A stretch of DNA of 35,997 nucleotides. It comes from Synechococcus sp. CS-1329 (GTDB lineage: Bacteria > Cyanobacteriota > Cyanobacteriia > PCC-6307 > Cyanobiaceae). This document shows, in pieces, positions 21,064 to 29,251 of the stretch. The DNA lies in contig NZ_JAHLYS010000039.1 of assembly GCF_025128055.1 (NCBI RefSeq), positions 1 through 35,997 on the forward strand, given 5' to 3'. The first letter of the stretch is position 1, and each line of letters starts with the position of its first letter. The translations under genes were made by a program, and so were the position numbers. The notes under the pieces are model-generated. The model ran no database searches. It saw only the letters and a program-made list of their open reading frames with translations, and was not told the DNA's origin.

Positions 21064-21393
21064 TCAGCCCTCGGTGGAGGAGGTGTCGAAGCCGCTGCCC
21101 ACCGCCTCAGCTCCCACCACTGCTCCGGGCCGGTAGCCCTGGGCCCAGATGGCGCGGGTGCGCCGCTGCAGCTCCTCCAGGCTCAGGCCCCAGAGCCGCA
21201 GGGTCTTGCTGAGATCGTCCTGGAGATCCTTGGCGCCGGGGAAGCCGTCGTAGCGGTTGAGCAGCCGGGCCAGGTCCGTCAGCTGAGCGTCGCTCGGCTG
21301 CTGGGCCGCCAGCAGGCCGTCCACCAGCTCCCGGTCGGTGGCATAGAGAGGGTGGGCCTGGGATTGGGCGGCGGAGCCGTCGGACGGGGCCAT
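21064..21393 (-). CDS. DUF3288 family protein
   Basis: A 109-residue soluble protein from the ATG at 21391-21393. The segment HPLYATDRELVDGLLAAQQP, followed by LTDLARLLNRYDGFPGAKDL and a helix with LSLEEL, matches the cyanobacterial DUF3288 family of unknown function. It is alpha-helical in appearance, with no catalytic motif, signal peptide or membrane segment. It is the first gene of the minus-strand run that continues into trpD and carA. The start is only 21 bases from the divergent ABC exporter start, so the two promoters must overlap. Confidence 0.7.
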   Translation of the reverse strand: MAPSDGSAAQSQAHPLYATDRELVDGLLAAQQPSDAQLTDLARLLNRYDGFPGAKDLQDDLSKTLRLWGLSLEELQRRTRAIWAQGYRPGAVVGAEAVGSGFDTSSTEG

Positions 21394-21413
21394 GGGGCGA
21401 ATCCTTAGGTTGG

Positions 21414-23183
21414 ATGCATCTGCTCCGCATCATGGCCGCCATCCGTCTGGGCCTGATCTGGCGCTACCTCCGCCCCCACCGGCGCGAGGTTTACCTCGGT
21501 GTCGCCGCCCTGCTGGTGGTGAACCTGCTGAGCGTCAGCATTCCGCTGCTGGTCCGGGGCGTCATCGACGACCTCCAGGACGGCTTCTCCCCTTCGCTGT
21601 TGCTGCGTCACGCCGGCGTGATCGTGCTGCTGGCCACCGTGATGGCGGCCGCCCGTCAGCTCTCGCGCATGCTCGTGTTCGGTGTGGGCCGCCAGGTGGA
21701 GGCCAACCTGCGCCAGCGCCTGTTTGATCACATGCTGCGCCAGGAGCCCGGCTGGGTGCAGGTCACCGGCAGCGGTGAGGTGATCAGCCGCTCCACCAGT
21801 GATGTGGAGAACGTGCGCCGGCTGCTGGGTTTCGCCGTGCTCAGCCTCACCAACACCGGCCTGGCCTATGCCCTCACCCTGCCGGCGATGTTGGCGATCG
21901 ACCCCGGCCTCACCCTGGCGGCGGTGGGGCTCTACCCGGTGATGCTGGTGGTGGTGCGCCTGTTCGGCGGCCGGATGATGCGTCAGCAGCGGCGTCAGCA
22001 GGAGGCCCTCGGCAGCCTCAGCGACCTGATCCAGGAAGACCTCTCCGGCATCAGCGCCATCAAGATCTACGGGCAGGAAGACCATGAGCAGGGGGCCTTC
22101 TCCCGCCGCAATGGCCTCTACCGCGACGCAGCGCTGTCGCTGGCCCGCACCCGCAGCACCCTTTTCCCACTGCTGGAGGGCATCTCCTCGATCAGCCTGT
22201 TGCTGCTGCTGGCCCTGGGCAGCGGCCAGCTGGAGAGCGGCCGGCTCAGCATCGGCAATCTGGTGGCCCTGATCCTGTTCGTGGAGCGGCTGGTGTTCCC
22301 CACCGCCCTGCTGGGCTTCACCCTCAACACCTTCCAGACCGGCCAGGTGAGCCTGGAGCGGGTGGAAGAGCTGCTGGCGCGGCAGCCGCGGGTGGAGTCC
22401 CCGGCTGTGCCCCAGGCACCGGCCACGGTGGCGCGCGGGGCCGTGGAGGCCCGGGGGCTGAGCGTCCGCTACGACGGCGCCCAGCGCGAGGCGCTCCATG
22501 ACGTGAGCTTCCAGCTGCGGCCGGGCGAGCTGGTGGCGCTGGTGGGGCCGGTGGGCTGCGGCAAGACCACCCTGGCCCGGGCCCTGGGGCGCATGGTGGA
22601 GGTGCCGGGCGGGCAGCTGTTCCTCGATGGGGTCGATGTCACGGCCCTCTCCCTCGACGACCTGCGCCGCCAGGTGGCCCTGGTGCCCCAGGAGGGCTAT
22701 CTCTTCACCGCCAGCCTCGCCGACAACCTGCGCTACGGCGACCCCGAAGCCGATCAGGACCGGGTGGAGGCGGCGGCCCAGCAGGCCCGCCTGGCCGGTG
22801 ACATCCGCGGTTTCCCCGATGGCTACCAGACCCTGGTGGGGGAGCGGGGCATCACCCTCAGCGGCGGCCAGCGCCAGCGGGCGGCCCTGGGCCGGGCGCT
22901 GTTGGTGTCAGCCCCCCTGCTGGTGCTCGACGACGCCCTGGCCAGCGTGGACAACAACACGGCCGCGGCGATTCTCGAGTCGATCCGCGCCGAAAAGGGC
23001 CGCACGATCCTGATGATCAGCCACCAGCTCTCGGCCGCCGCCGCCTGCGACCGGGTGCTGGTGATGGAGGACGGCCGCCTGGTGCAGCAGGGCCATCACC
23101 AGGAGCTGGTGGCCATCCCCGGGGCCTATCGGCGCCTGTGGGAGCGGGAGCAGGCCGAGGAGAGGCTGCAGCAGGTGGCCTGA
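21414..23183 (+). CDS. ABC exporter half-transporter (fused membrane and ATPase domains)
   Basis: A 589-residue MsbA-like half-transporter that would work as a homodimer to export a lipid, peptide or drug. Residues 20-300 hold six transmembrane segments, and ISRSTSDVENVRRLL is a typical intracellular coupling region. The ATPase domain has Walker A GPVGCGKTT, Q-loop LVPQEGYLF, signature LSGGQRQRAALGRA, Walker B LLVLDDALASVD and the switch histidine in ISHQLSAAA. The ATG at 21414 is used; an alternative ATG 18 bases later is possible. The substrate is not evident. The small membrane protein gene 73 bases downstream may be in the same transcript. Confidence 0.92.
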   Translation: MHLLRIMAAIRLGLIWRYLRPHRREVYLGVAALLVVNLLSVSIPLLVRGVIDDLQDGFSPSLLLRHAGVIVLLATVMAAARQLSRMLVFGVGRQVEANLRQRLFDHMLRQEPGWVQVTGSGEVISRSTSDVENVRRLLGFAVLSLTNTGLAYALTLPAMLAIDPGLTLAAVGLYPVMLVVVRLFGGRMMRQQRRQQEALGSLSDLIQEDLSGISAIKIYGQEDHEQGAFSRRNGLYRDAALSLARTRSTLFPLLEGISSISLLLLLALGSGQLESGRLSIGNLVALILFVERLVFPTALLGFTLNTFQTGQVSLERVEELLARQPRVESPAVPQAPATVARGAVEARGLSVRYDGAQREALHDVSFQLRPGELVALVGPVGCGKTTLARALGRMVEVPGGQLFLDGVDVTALSLDDLRRQVALVPQEGYLFTASLADNLRYGDPEADQDRVEAAAQQARLAGDIRGFPDGYQTLVGERGITLSGGQRQRAALGRALLVSAPLLVLDDALASVDNNTAAAILESIRAEKGRTILMISHQLSAAAACDRVLVMEDGRLVQQGHHQELVAIPGAYRRLWEREQAEERLQQVA

Positions 23184-23256
23184 ATCGCACGAGTTGTTGA
23201 ACCTCACAGACAAGCCCGCGTTGAGGGGCTTAGCTGAGGCAGATCCCGCGAGACCG

Positions 23257-23520
23257 ATGGAGAAACCCAAGGGCTACAAGCTGCGTTGCACCCTCACCTT
23301 CGGCGACATCTACGGCCAGGTGCTGGTGTGGATGGTGGTCATCTTCGTGAGCCTGGCGGCGGGTCTGGCCCTGATGGGCTCCAGCAAGCCGATCTTCGCC
23401 CTGGTGGGGGTGGGGGTGATCCTGGTGCTCTCGCTGCCCTTCCTGCTCTTTGCCTTCACCACCACCCTGCTCAACCACATCTCCCTCGACCCGTCTCCGG
23501 CCCTCGATCGCGTTGCTTAG
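23257..23520 (+). CDS. Small membrane protein of unknown function
   Basis: An 87-residue protein with two transmembrane segments (VLVWMVVIFVSLAAGLALMG and a second, valine/leucine-rich one ending LLFAFTTTLLNH). The start is taken at the ATG at 23257, just before MEKPKGYKLRCTLTFGDIYG; a longer in-frame start at 23194 lacks support. The compact, well-formed membrane hairpin and tidy spacing to msrA suggest a real gene. I do not recognise the family. Confidence 0.7.
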   Translation: MEKPKGYKLRCTLTFGDIYGQVLVWMVVIFVSLAAGLALMGSSKPIFALVGVGVILVLSLPFLLFAFTTTLLNHISLDPSPALDRVA

Positions 23521-23544
23521 GCTCTGAACCTCAGCAGGACAGCG

Positions 23545-24303
23545 GTGTTCGGACTTTTCAACCAGGCCCCAGGCGCGGCCAAGGGCAGGATCGTCTCGGC
23601 TGAGGAGGCCCTGCCCGGGCGCGACACTCCCCTGGCCACAGCCCTCACCCACGTGGTGCTGGGTACCCCCCTGCAGGCGCCCCTTCTGCCTGGTCAGGAG
23701 GAGGCCTTCTTCGGCTGCGGCTGCTTCTGGGGTGCGGAGAAGGGTTTCTGGCGTCTGCCCGGTGTGATCACCACCGCTGTGGGCTACTGCGGCGGCCACA
23801 CCCCCAACCCCACCTATGAGGAGGTCTGCTCCGGCCGCACCGGCCACACCGAAGCGGTGCGGGTGGTGTGGGACAGCGAGCAGGTGAGTTTCGCCGATCT
23901 GCTCAAGCTGTTCTGGGAATGCCACGACCCCACCCAGGGCATGGCCCAGGGCAACGACCGCGGCAGCCAGTACCGCTCGGCGATCGTCACCACCACCGAA
24001 GCCCAGGCCGAGCTCGTCCGCGCCAGCCGCGACCACTACCAGCAGCAGCTCAGCGCCGCCGGCTTCCCCGAGATCACCACCGATCTTCTGGCCGGCCCGC
24101 CCTTCTACTTCGCCGAAACCCACCACCAGCAGTACCTGGCCCGCCCCGGCAGCCGCCCCTACTGCTCCGCCCGCCCCAGTGGCGTGCGCCTCACCCCGTT
24201 CCCCGGCGCCAGCTTCCAGTTGCCCGAGGCGGTCTGGAGCCAGTACGACTGGAGCATTCAGCACTGCGTCCTGCGCAGTTCCAACGAGCCGATTCAGGTC
24301 TGA
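23545..24303 (+). CDS. msrA: Peptide-methionine (S)-S-oxide reductase
   Basis: Repairs oxidised methionine. The 252-residue protein has an N-terminal extension of about 50 residues, then the catalytic GCFWGAEK with Cys60, followed by the family segments [31 protein letters not shown] and [12 protein letters not shown]. The HHQQYLARP segment is also typical. The C-terminal 40 residues are an unconserved tail. The start is GTG at 23545. The stop codon is embedded in the 16-base palindromic repeat also found after the PAM68 gene. Downstream genes are broken, so this is the last intact gene before the decayed segment. Confidence 0.95.
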   Translation: MFGLFNQAPGAAKGRIVSAEEALPGRDTPLATALTHVVLGTPLQAPLLPGQEEAFFGCGCFWGAEKGFWRLPGVITTAVGYCGGHTPNPTYEEVCSGRTGHTEAVRVVWDSEQVSFADLLKLFWECHDPTQGMAQGNDRGSQYRSAIVTTTEAQAELVRASRDHYQQQLSAAGFPEITTDLLAGPPFYFAETHHQQYLARPGSRPYCSARPSGVRLTPFPGASFQLPEAVWSQYDWSIQHCVLRSSNEPIQV

Positions 24304-24315
24304 GGCCTCAGGTGC
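24300..24315. repeat. 16-base repeat with 12-base palindrome, copy 2
   Basis: CTGAGGCCTCAGGTGC, identical to positions 8853-8868, again placed across a TGA stop codon (that of msrA). I found no other copy by eye. Confidence 0.6.
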
Positions 24316-24384
24316 GAACCCTGGATTCGGGCTGATGATGGTCCCTCCATTTCGCTGACCAGGCCCTGCTGGCCAAGCCCGCCC

Positions 24385-24650
24385 GTGCTCCTGACCTTCA
24401 GAGGCTTCAAGCGGTTATCGCCGCTCTGCGCTGGAGGCCTGACCTCCGCGGTTGCTGCCGTTCTTGTGATAATGGGCGACAGCGCCCACGCCCACGTGGA
24501 AGGGGGCCAGGCCAGCGGCCTGGCGGCCGGCCTGCTGCACCCGGTGACCGGCGCTGATCACGTGGTGGCGATGGTGGCGGTGGGCCTCTGGGGCGCGGTT
24601 CTCGGCCCGCCGGCGATCTGGGTGCTGCCGGTGGCCTTTCTGCTGCCCAA
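24385..24650 (+). pseudogene. hupE: HupE/UreJ-type nickel/cobalt permease, truncated
   Basis: From GTG 24385 the frame gives a signal peptide ending DSAHAHVEGG, then the HupE metal-binding motif LLHPVTGADHVVAMVAVGLW and the second membrane segment IWVLPVAFLL. HupE/UreJ proteins are Ni/Co importers of about 190-200 residues with six membrane segments; only about 90 residues survive. At about 24640-24655 the sequence switches to an arylsulfatase gene in the opposite orientation. The open frame nevertheless continues to 24948, reading arylsulfatase DNA antisense, so a chimeric 187-residue peptide is formally encoded. I judge the gene non-functional. Confidence 0.8.
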
Positions 24651-24651
24651 T

Positions 24652-25323
24652 TCAGTTCAGGGCCCTGTCGGCCAAGTCCTCCATGAGGTGGTAGCCCTGC
24701 TCTGGTGTCTTGTCAGGCTCCACTGGTGTGGTGCCTTCATCCAGAGTGGGATACCACTGATTGGCTTCACCGCCGACGAAGCCATAGAAATGATCGAAGC
24801 CGCCGCCGCCCGTCGGCCAGGCGTCAAACGGTCCGACTGGGCTGCTCTGCCACACCGGTACTTCATGGCACTTGCCGAACTGCGCGGTGGCGTAGCCATT
24901 CAGCCTCAATGTTTAGGCCAGAGGGGCCATGCTGTTCGGCAGCACTGAGCATTAGCCCGGCGCACCCGTGGCGATCTCGGTGATTCCGCCCATGCCGGCA
25001 GAGTGGTGGTTGCGCCCAGTGAGCAGCGCCTGCCGCGACGGCGAGCACAGAGCGGTGCTGTGGAATCGGTTGAACTTCAGACCGTCAGCAGCCAGTTTCT
25101 CTGCCGTTGGCGTCTGGCAGGGGCCACCGAAGGCGCTGGCGGAGCCGAACCCAGCCTCATCGATGAGGACGATCAGCACGTTCGGCGCTCCTTCGGGCGG
25201 ACGCAACTGCTCGATCGGCGGGAATGAGGTGTCGGGATCCTTAGCGTCGTAGGTGATCAGCCCCTGCCGCGCCGTGTTCGGCATCGGCAGGTGGGAGCGG
25301 TGCTTTCTATTCTGATTTCCCAT
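24652..25323 (-). pseudogene. Arylsulfatase, decayed (two internal TAA stops, 3' truncated)
   Basis: From the ATG at 25321-25323 the minus-strand frame gives a type I sulfatase beginning: IEQLRPPEGAPNVLIVLIDE, FGGPCQTPTAEKLAADGLKF, and the formylglycine signature ALCSPSRQALLTGR with the modifiable Cys. Two in-frame TAA codons follow, at 24952-24954 and 24913-24915, with NSMAPLA still readable between them. The same frame continues as TLRLNGYATAQFGKCHEVPV, GGFDHFYGFVGGEANQWYP and GYHLMEDLADRALN, then TGA at 24652-24654. The usual sulfatase is over 500 residues; the remainder is missing at the junction with hupE. LIDD, which provides metal ligands, reads LIDE here. No frameshift is needed, so inactivation was by point mutation plus truncation. 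Confidence 0.85.
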
Positions 25324-25958
25324 GATCTTGTGACTTCCCGGCTGGTAAGTGGCGCACTTTGCTGTCATCCTGGCTTTAATCGTTGTAATGCCCTTCTGAC
25401 CCTGAGGTGTCTCACTGCAAGGAAGCATTAGAATGTCCGGATAGAACCTCGAAGAATTCGCTTCCAGCAACTGCCTGGTATGCAGTTAGCGGCAGATAGC
25501 TCCATCAGAAACCGCAGCCTTGCCTATGCAGTTCTTTCTAGGGTTACTCCGTCGACGCCGAGATTGAATGGGTATGGGTTGGTCCCTGTGGTGCCTTTGG
25601 CGAGGAAGAATACCAACTAAGGCCAGCTGGTTGGGAAGATCTCAAGGCCTCTCCGTGAGTCGCCGCAAGCGCAGCGTGCCTGAATCGATGCGTGCTATTC
25701 ACGCGTAGTAGCGATCCTGGGCGCCGTTGCCAGAGCAGGATCACCATGACATCGAGGCGATGGCCCTGAAGTTCAGGCGAGGTCGGCTGGCGCCGCTTCC
25801 ATCCTGGTGACCCAGCCGTGCATGCGGGAGCACCCTGCTCCATTGCCACAGCTGCCAGTTGCAGATGGTCTCTGATCCGTTCCCCTGCGCAGCGCTGACG
25901 ATGGCGGCCCCCAGCCTTCAGACTTGAGGACCTGCAGCGGACGCCGCACGCCCCGCCA
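25324..25958. other. Region without an intact gene; possible coding remnants
   Basis: No intact gene. On the plus strand, 25542-25658 reads openly as GYSVDAEIEWVWVGP, then CGAFGEEEYQLRPAGWEDL, ending at a TGA that overlaps a GTG (25655). From that GTG the frame continues MSRRKRSVPESMRAIHA, two TAG codons (25706-25711), then PEQDHHDIEAMALKFRRGRL to a TGA at 25808. These look like scraps of decayed genes, but I cannot name them. No tRNA, hairpin terminator or IS end was recognised. Confidence 0.4.
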
Positions 25959-27182
25959 ATGCTCACCATCGAATCGGTCGAACTGCTGCTGCTGGTGGCG
26001 GCGGTGGTCGCCATGGTCGCCCGCAGGCTGCGGCTGCCCTACAGCGTAGGCCTGGTGCTGGGGGGCATTGTGCTGGCCTGGCTGCCCTTCGCCCCTGACA
26101 TCCCTCTGACGCGGGAGCTGATCTTCAACGCCTTTCTGCCGCCCTTGATCTTCGAGGCGGCGATCTACATCGCCTGGCCCTCGCTGCGCAAGGACCTGCC
26201 GGTGGTGCTCACCCTGGCCACGGTGGGGGTGGTGCTCTCCGCCGGCATCACCACGCTGGGGATGCATTACCTGGCCCACTGGAGCTGGCCGGCGTCGCTG
26301 TTGTTCGGCGTGCTGATCTCGGCCACGGATCCGGTGTCGGTGATCGCCACCTTCAAGGAGGCAGGCGTGCATGGCCGGCTGCGGGAGCTGGTGGAGGCGG
26401 AGAGCCTCCTCAACGACAGCACCGCCGCCGTGGGCTTCGGCATCGCCATCGCCTTCGCCACTGGCGCTGCGATCACGCCGCTGGGCACGGTTCAGTTCCT
26501 GGCCGTGACGGTGCTGGGCGGGGTGGCCTGTGGCGCGGCGGTGGCCGCGGCCCTGCTCGCCCTGGCCGGCCGCACCGAAGACCCCCTGGTGGAGATCACC
26601 TTCACCACGGTGGCCGCCTACGGCTCCTTCCTGCTGGCGGAGCACCTGGAGGTGTCTGGCGTGTTGGCCACCCTCACCGCCGGGATCATGCTCGGCAACC
26701 TCGGCCCCCTCGGGGCCATCTCACCCAAGGGCCGCGAGGCGGTGCAGTCGTTCTGGGACTACGCCGCCTTCGTGGTGAACTCGCTGATCTTCCTGCTGAT
26801 GGGGATGCTGGAGGCGCACCAGAACTTCAACCGCGTTCTGCTGCCGATCGGCATCGCCATCGCCCTGGTGATCGTGGGGCGGGCCCTGTCCACCTATCTC
26901 TGCTGCAGCCTGTTCCAGGCCTCACCCCTGCGGGTGAAGGCCAGCCACCAGCACGTCCTCTTCTGGGGCGGCCTGCGCGGCGCCCTGGCCCTGGCCCTGG
27001 CCCTAGGCCTGCCCACCAGCCTCCCTTACCGCGACGCCGTCGTGACAGTGGCCTTTGCCGTGGTGGCCTTTTCGGTGATCGTGCAGGGGCTATCGATCAC
27101 GCCTTTGATGCGCTCACTCGGCGAGATCGGACCGGCCAGCGCCGACATCGCTGAGGACATCGCCCTGGAGGCCAGTCGCTGA
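25959..27182 (+). CDS. Na+/H+ antiporter, CPA1 family (NhaP-like)
   Basis: A 407-residue membrane antiporter with about twelve segments. The CPA1 landmarks are FLPPLIFEAAIYI, then the ion-site LISATDPVSVIATFK with the conserved Asp, then VEAESLLNDSTAAVGFG with the ND pair, and a late LFWGGLRGALALALAL. It exchanges Na+ (or K+) for protons at the plasma membrane. The start is the ATG at 25959. The stop codon TGA (27180-27182) immediately precedes the terminal repeat of an IS5-family remnant, so the last residues or the stop may have been set by that insertion. No regulator lies nearby. Confidence 0.92.
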   Translation: MLTIESVELLLLVAAVVAMVARRLRLPYSVGLVLGGIVLAWLPFAPDIPLTRELIFNAFLPPLIFEAAIYIAWPSLRKDLPVVLTLATVGVVLSAGITTLGMHYLAHWSWPASLLFGVLISATDPVSVIATFKEAGVHGRLRELVEAESLLNDSTAAVGFGIAIAFATGAAITPLGTVQFLAVTVLGGVACGAAVAAALLALAGRTEDPLVEITFTTVAAYGSFLLAEHLEVSGVLATLTAGIMLGNLGPLGAISPKGREAVQSFWDYAAFVVNSLIFLLMGMLEAHQNFNRVLLPIGIAIALVIVGRALSTYLCCSLFQASPLRVKASHQHVLFWGGLRGALALALALGLPTSLPYRDAVVTVAFAVVAFSVIVQGLSITPLMRSLGEIGPASADIAEDIALEASR

Positions 27183-27665
27183 GAGTTTGCGGAAAGCTCT
27201 CCCAGGAGCCGCATTTTGCCCCTCTCCGATCTGATATCGCCGGATCGGGATCATTCAGCGGCACAGACAACGCCATTTGGGGGTCCCCCGATTTCATCGC
27301 TTTGGCCCTGTGTTGGCTGACCGGTAGCGGCATTGATTTGGGCACTTCTCTGGGCAACCAACTGGCCATACCGTTGCCATGGCGGGTTTGAGCAGTGTGT
27401 CCTGGCTGCGCAGCTTGAGCTGGCGCAGCCCGCCGAGCGCTTGATCCTGACAACTCCCTTCTCGATGCCGTGGCGGGTGTTGATCGATTGGGCGTCATCC
27501 TGCTGGCGGGTTGTGCGTCCATTGATGGCTGATCAGCCGCGGCGTGAGCGGTGTTCTGGGCCACATGAGGCTTGACACCGATCCGGCGCATCTCGGCGAT
27601 GGATCCCCTGGTCGCAGTTCTTGCCGGCACCGAGAAGCTTGCCGACCATGGCGACTGAACGGAAG
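27183..27665 (-). mobile_element. Decayed IS5-family (IS1031-like) element
   Basis: The left boundary is a terminal repeat GAGTTTGC at 27183-27190, preceded by TGA; the same octamer begins the element at 35862. Minus-strand fragments of an IS5-type transposase lie in shifting frames. LLGAGKNCDQ lies around 27600-27650, then IAEMRRIGVKPHVAQNT (27600-27550), then SAINGRTTRQ (about 27510-27540), then a GIEKGV fragment, then GLRQLKLRSQ (about 27390-27420). Their order matches the C-terminal half of the transposase, with at least three frameshifts. The N-terminal half and right terminal repeat were not found. The cupin gene starts about 75 bases beyond it. Confidence 0.75.
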
Positions 27666-27741
27666 CAATGAAACTGTCCCGGCCGTTGATACGAGCTCCC
27701 GCAGGGACACAGGCTCTGGGTCAAGCAGCAGAATCAAGACC

Positions 27742-28425
27742 ATGGAACTTCACGCCGACCTCGCCCAGCGGGTGGTGCTCGACACCACGGCCCTCCCCTG
27801 GACCCCATCGCCGATGGCCGGGGTGGATCGACGAATGTTGGATCGCCTCGGTGGAGAAGTGGCCCGGGCCACCTCGACCGTGAGTTATGCCGCAGGCAGC
27901 CGATTCGAGTGCCACAGCCATAGCGGGGGTGAGGAGATCCTGGTGCTGCAGGGCACCTTCTCCGATGAACAGGGCCACTACCCATCCGGGACGTATCTGC
28001 GCAACCCGGCCGGCTCCGCCCATGCCCCGTTCAGCGAGGACGGTTGCACTCTCCTGGTGAAGCTGCATCAGATGCATCCGCTCGATCAGGCGACGGTGGT
28101 GATCGACACCCGCAGCAGCGACTGGTTGCCTGGTCTGGTGGCTGGCTTGCAGGTGCTTCCGCTGCACGCCTTCGGCTCCGAGCATGTGGCCCTGGTGCGC
28201 TGGGCGCCGGGTACGCGCTTCCAGCTCCATGGGCATCCTGGCGGCGAAGAAATCTTTGTGCTGGATGGAGTCTTTCAGGACGAGCAAGGCAACTATCCCG
28301 CCGGCAGCTGGCTGCGCAATCCCCACGCCAGCTCGCACTGTCCCTGGAGTGAGGCTGGCTGCACGATTTGGGTGAAGACCGGCCACCTGCCGAAGACCCT
28401 GGCCCCTGATGGCCTCGAAGGGTGA
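27742..28425 (+). CDS. Tandem ChrR-like cupin protein
   Basis: A 227-residue protein of two homologous cupin domains. Domain 1 has HSHSGGEEILVL with His58, His60 and Glu64, and His94 in GSAHAPFSE. Domain 2 has HGHPGGEEIFVLDG with His163, His165 and Glu169, and His199 in SSHCPWSE. Both quartets have the spacing of the metal-binding ligands of the ChrR cupin (His-x-His-x3-Glu-x29-His). In ChrR this domain responds to singlet oxygen, but its zinc anti-sigma domain is absent here. A stress-sensing or small-molecule role is inferred. The upstream region is an IS5 remnant, so its promoter may lie within IS-derived DNA. No sigma factor gene is nearby. Confidence 0.85.
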   Translation: MELHADLAQRVVLDTTALPWTPSPMAGVDRRMLDRLGGEVARATSTVSYAAGSRFECHSHSGGEEILVLQGTFSDEQGHYPSGTYLRNPAGSAHAPFSEDGCTLLVKLHQMHPLDQATVVIDTRSSDWLPGLVAGLQVLPLHAFGSEHVALVRWAPGTRFQLHGHPGGEEIFVLDGVFQDEQGNYPAGSWLRNPHASSHCPWSEAGCTIWVKTGHLPKTLAPDGLEG

Positions 28426-28444
28426 ATCAGGGGGGTCTGTGACG

Positions 28445-29151
28445 ATGCCAAGTCAAGCTCGCTGGATTCCAGCAACAGCACGGCTCAGCACCAACCTGAT
28501 CACCAGTCTTATGGCCAGCCTGAGCACTGCTCTGGTCGCCAGCGTGCTGCTTCCCTGGGGAGGAGTGCCGGCGGCCTCTGCGGCGATGGTTCACCTGGCG
28601 GCAGCCTGTCGAGCACGGATCAAGGCCTTCGATTGGCAGGGCGCTGTGCAGCTCTGTAGCCAGGCGATCGAGAAGGATCCGAAGCTCACGGCTGCCTGGA
28701 TCGACCGTTGTCAGGCCAGCCTTTAACTCTCCAGGCTGAGCGAGGCGATGGCGGATCGCCGCCAAGCGATCCAGCTGGAGCCTGAGAACTCAGAAGCCTA
28801 TCTTCGCCTTGCCGATGTGAAAGCCATGTCTACGCCCGTTGACTACCCCAGTGCGCTGGAGACTTGCGCCAAGTTCATCGAGCTTGATCCAAAGGATGGA
28901 TCGGCCTACAGCAATCGTGGGGTCGCCAGGCATGCCCTCAATGATTACAGCGGGGGCCTGGCTGATTACAACAGGGCTATCGAGTGGAGCCCGCTGAGGT
29001 GCTCACCTACTGCAACCGCGGCGAAACACTGTTTCTGCTCGGGCAATCCCAGCTCCCCTGTGCCAGCTTCCGCCAGGGCCGTGCGCTCAAACCCGGCTTC
29101 ATCCCGTTGCCCGGGGATTTTGACGCCGCCTACCTCAAGGCCTGTCGCTGA
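28445..29151 (+). pseudogene. Secreted TPR-repeat protein, broken by one stop and one frameshift
   Basis: From the ATG at 28445 a signal peptide is followed by TPR-like text (AFDWQGAVQLCSQAIEKDPK, then AWIDRCQASL). A TAA interrupts at 28724-28726, and the same frame continues LSRLSEAMADRRQAIQLEPE, NSEAYLRLADVKAM and SAYSNRGVARHALNDYSGGL. Near 28983-28990 the frame shifts. The next frame reads VEPAEVLTYCNRGETLFLLG and RALKPGFIPLPGDFDAAYLK before TGA at 29149-29151. A single lost base in GAGGTGGAG would explain the shift. Repairing both lesions gives a protein of about 235 residues with at least four TPR units. Confidence 0.75.
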
Positions 29152-29251
29152 GACGGCCTCATCCGCTCCTGGCTCCAACACCCAGGCCTGAACAGGATCT
29201 GACGGTAGGGTTCGCGCCGTCATCTCTGCTGCGATCCGCTGCGTCAAGGCC

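Noticed and set aside
21405-22499. 364-codon open frame antisense to the ABC exporter
   Set aside because: His/Gln/Ala-rich antisense artefact; the plus strand has all ABC motifs.
24652-24954. Selenocysteine, pyrrolysine or readthrough decoding of the sulfatase stops
   Set aside because: The stops are TAA, no recoding hairpin was seen, and the gene is also truncated at its 3' end.
25544-26014. 156-codon minus-strand frame beside the antiporter
   Set aside because: It overlaps the antiporter start, its N-terminus is a Ser/Thr run and it shows no domain.
27097-27630. 177-codon minus-strand frame as an intact gene
   Set aside because: Only a short part (PHVAQNT region) has transposase similarity and the neighbouring motifs lie in other frames, so it is a frameshifted IS remnant, and its end runs into the antiporter gene.
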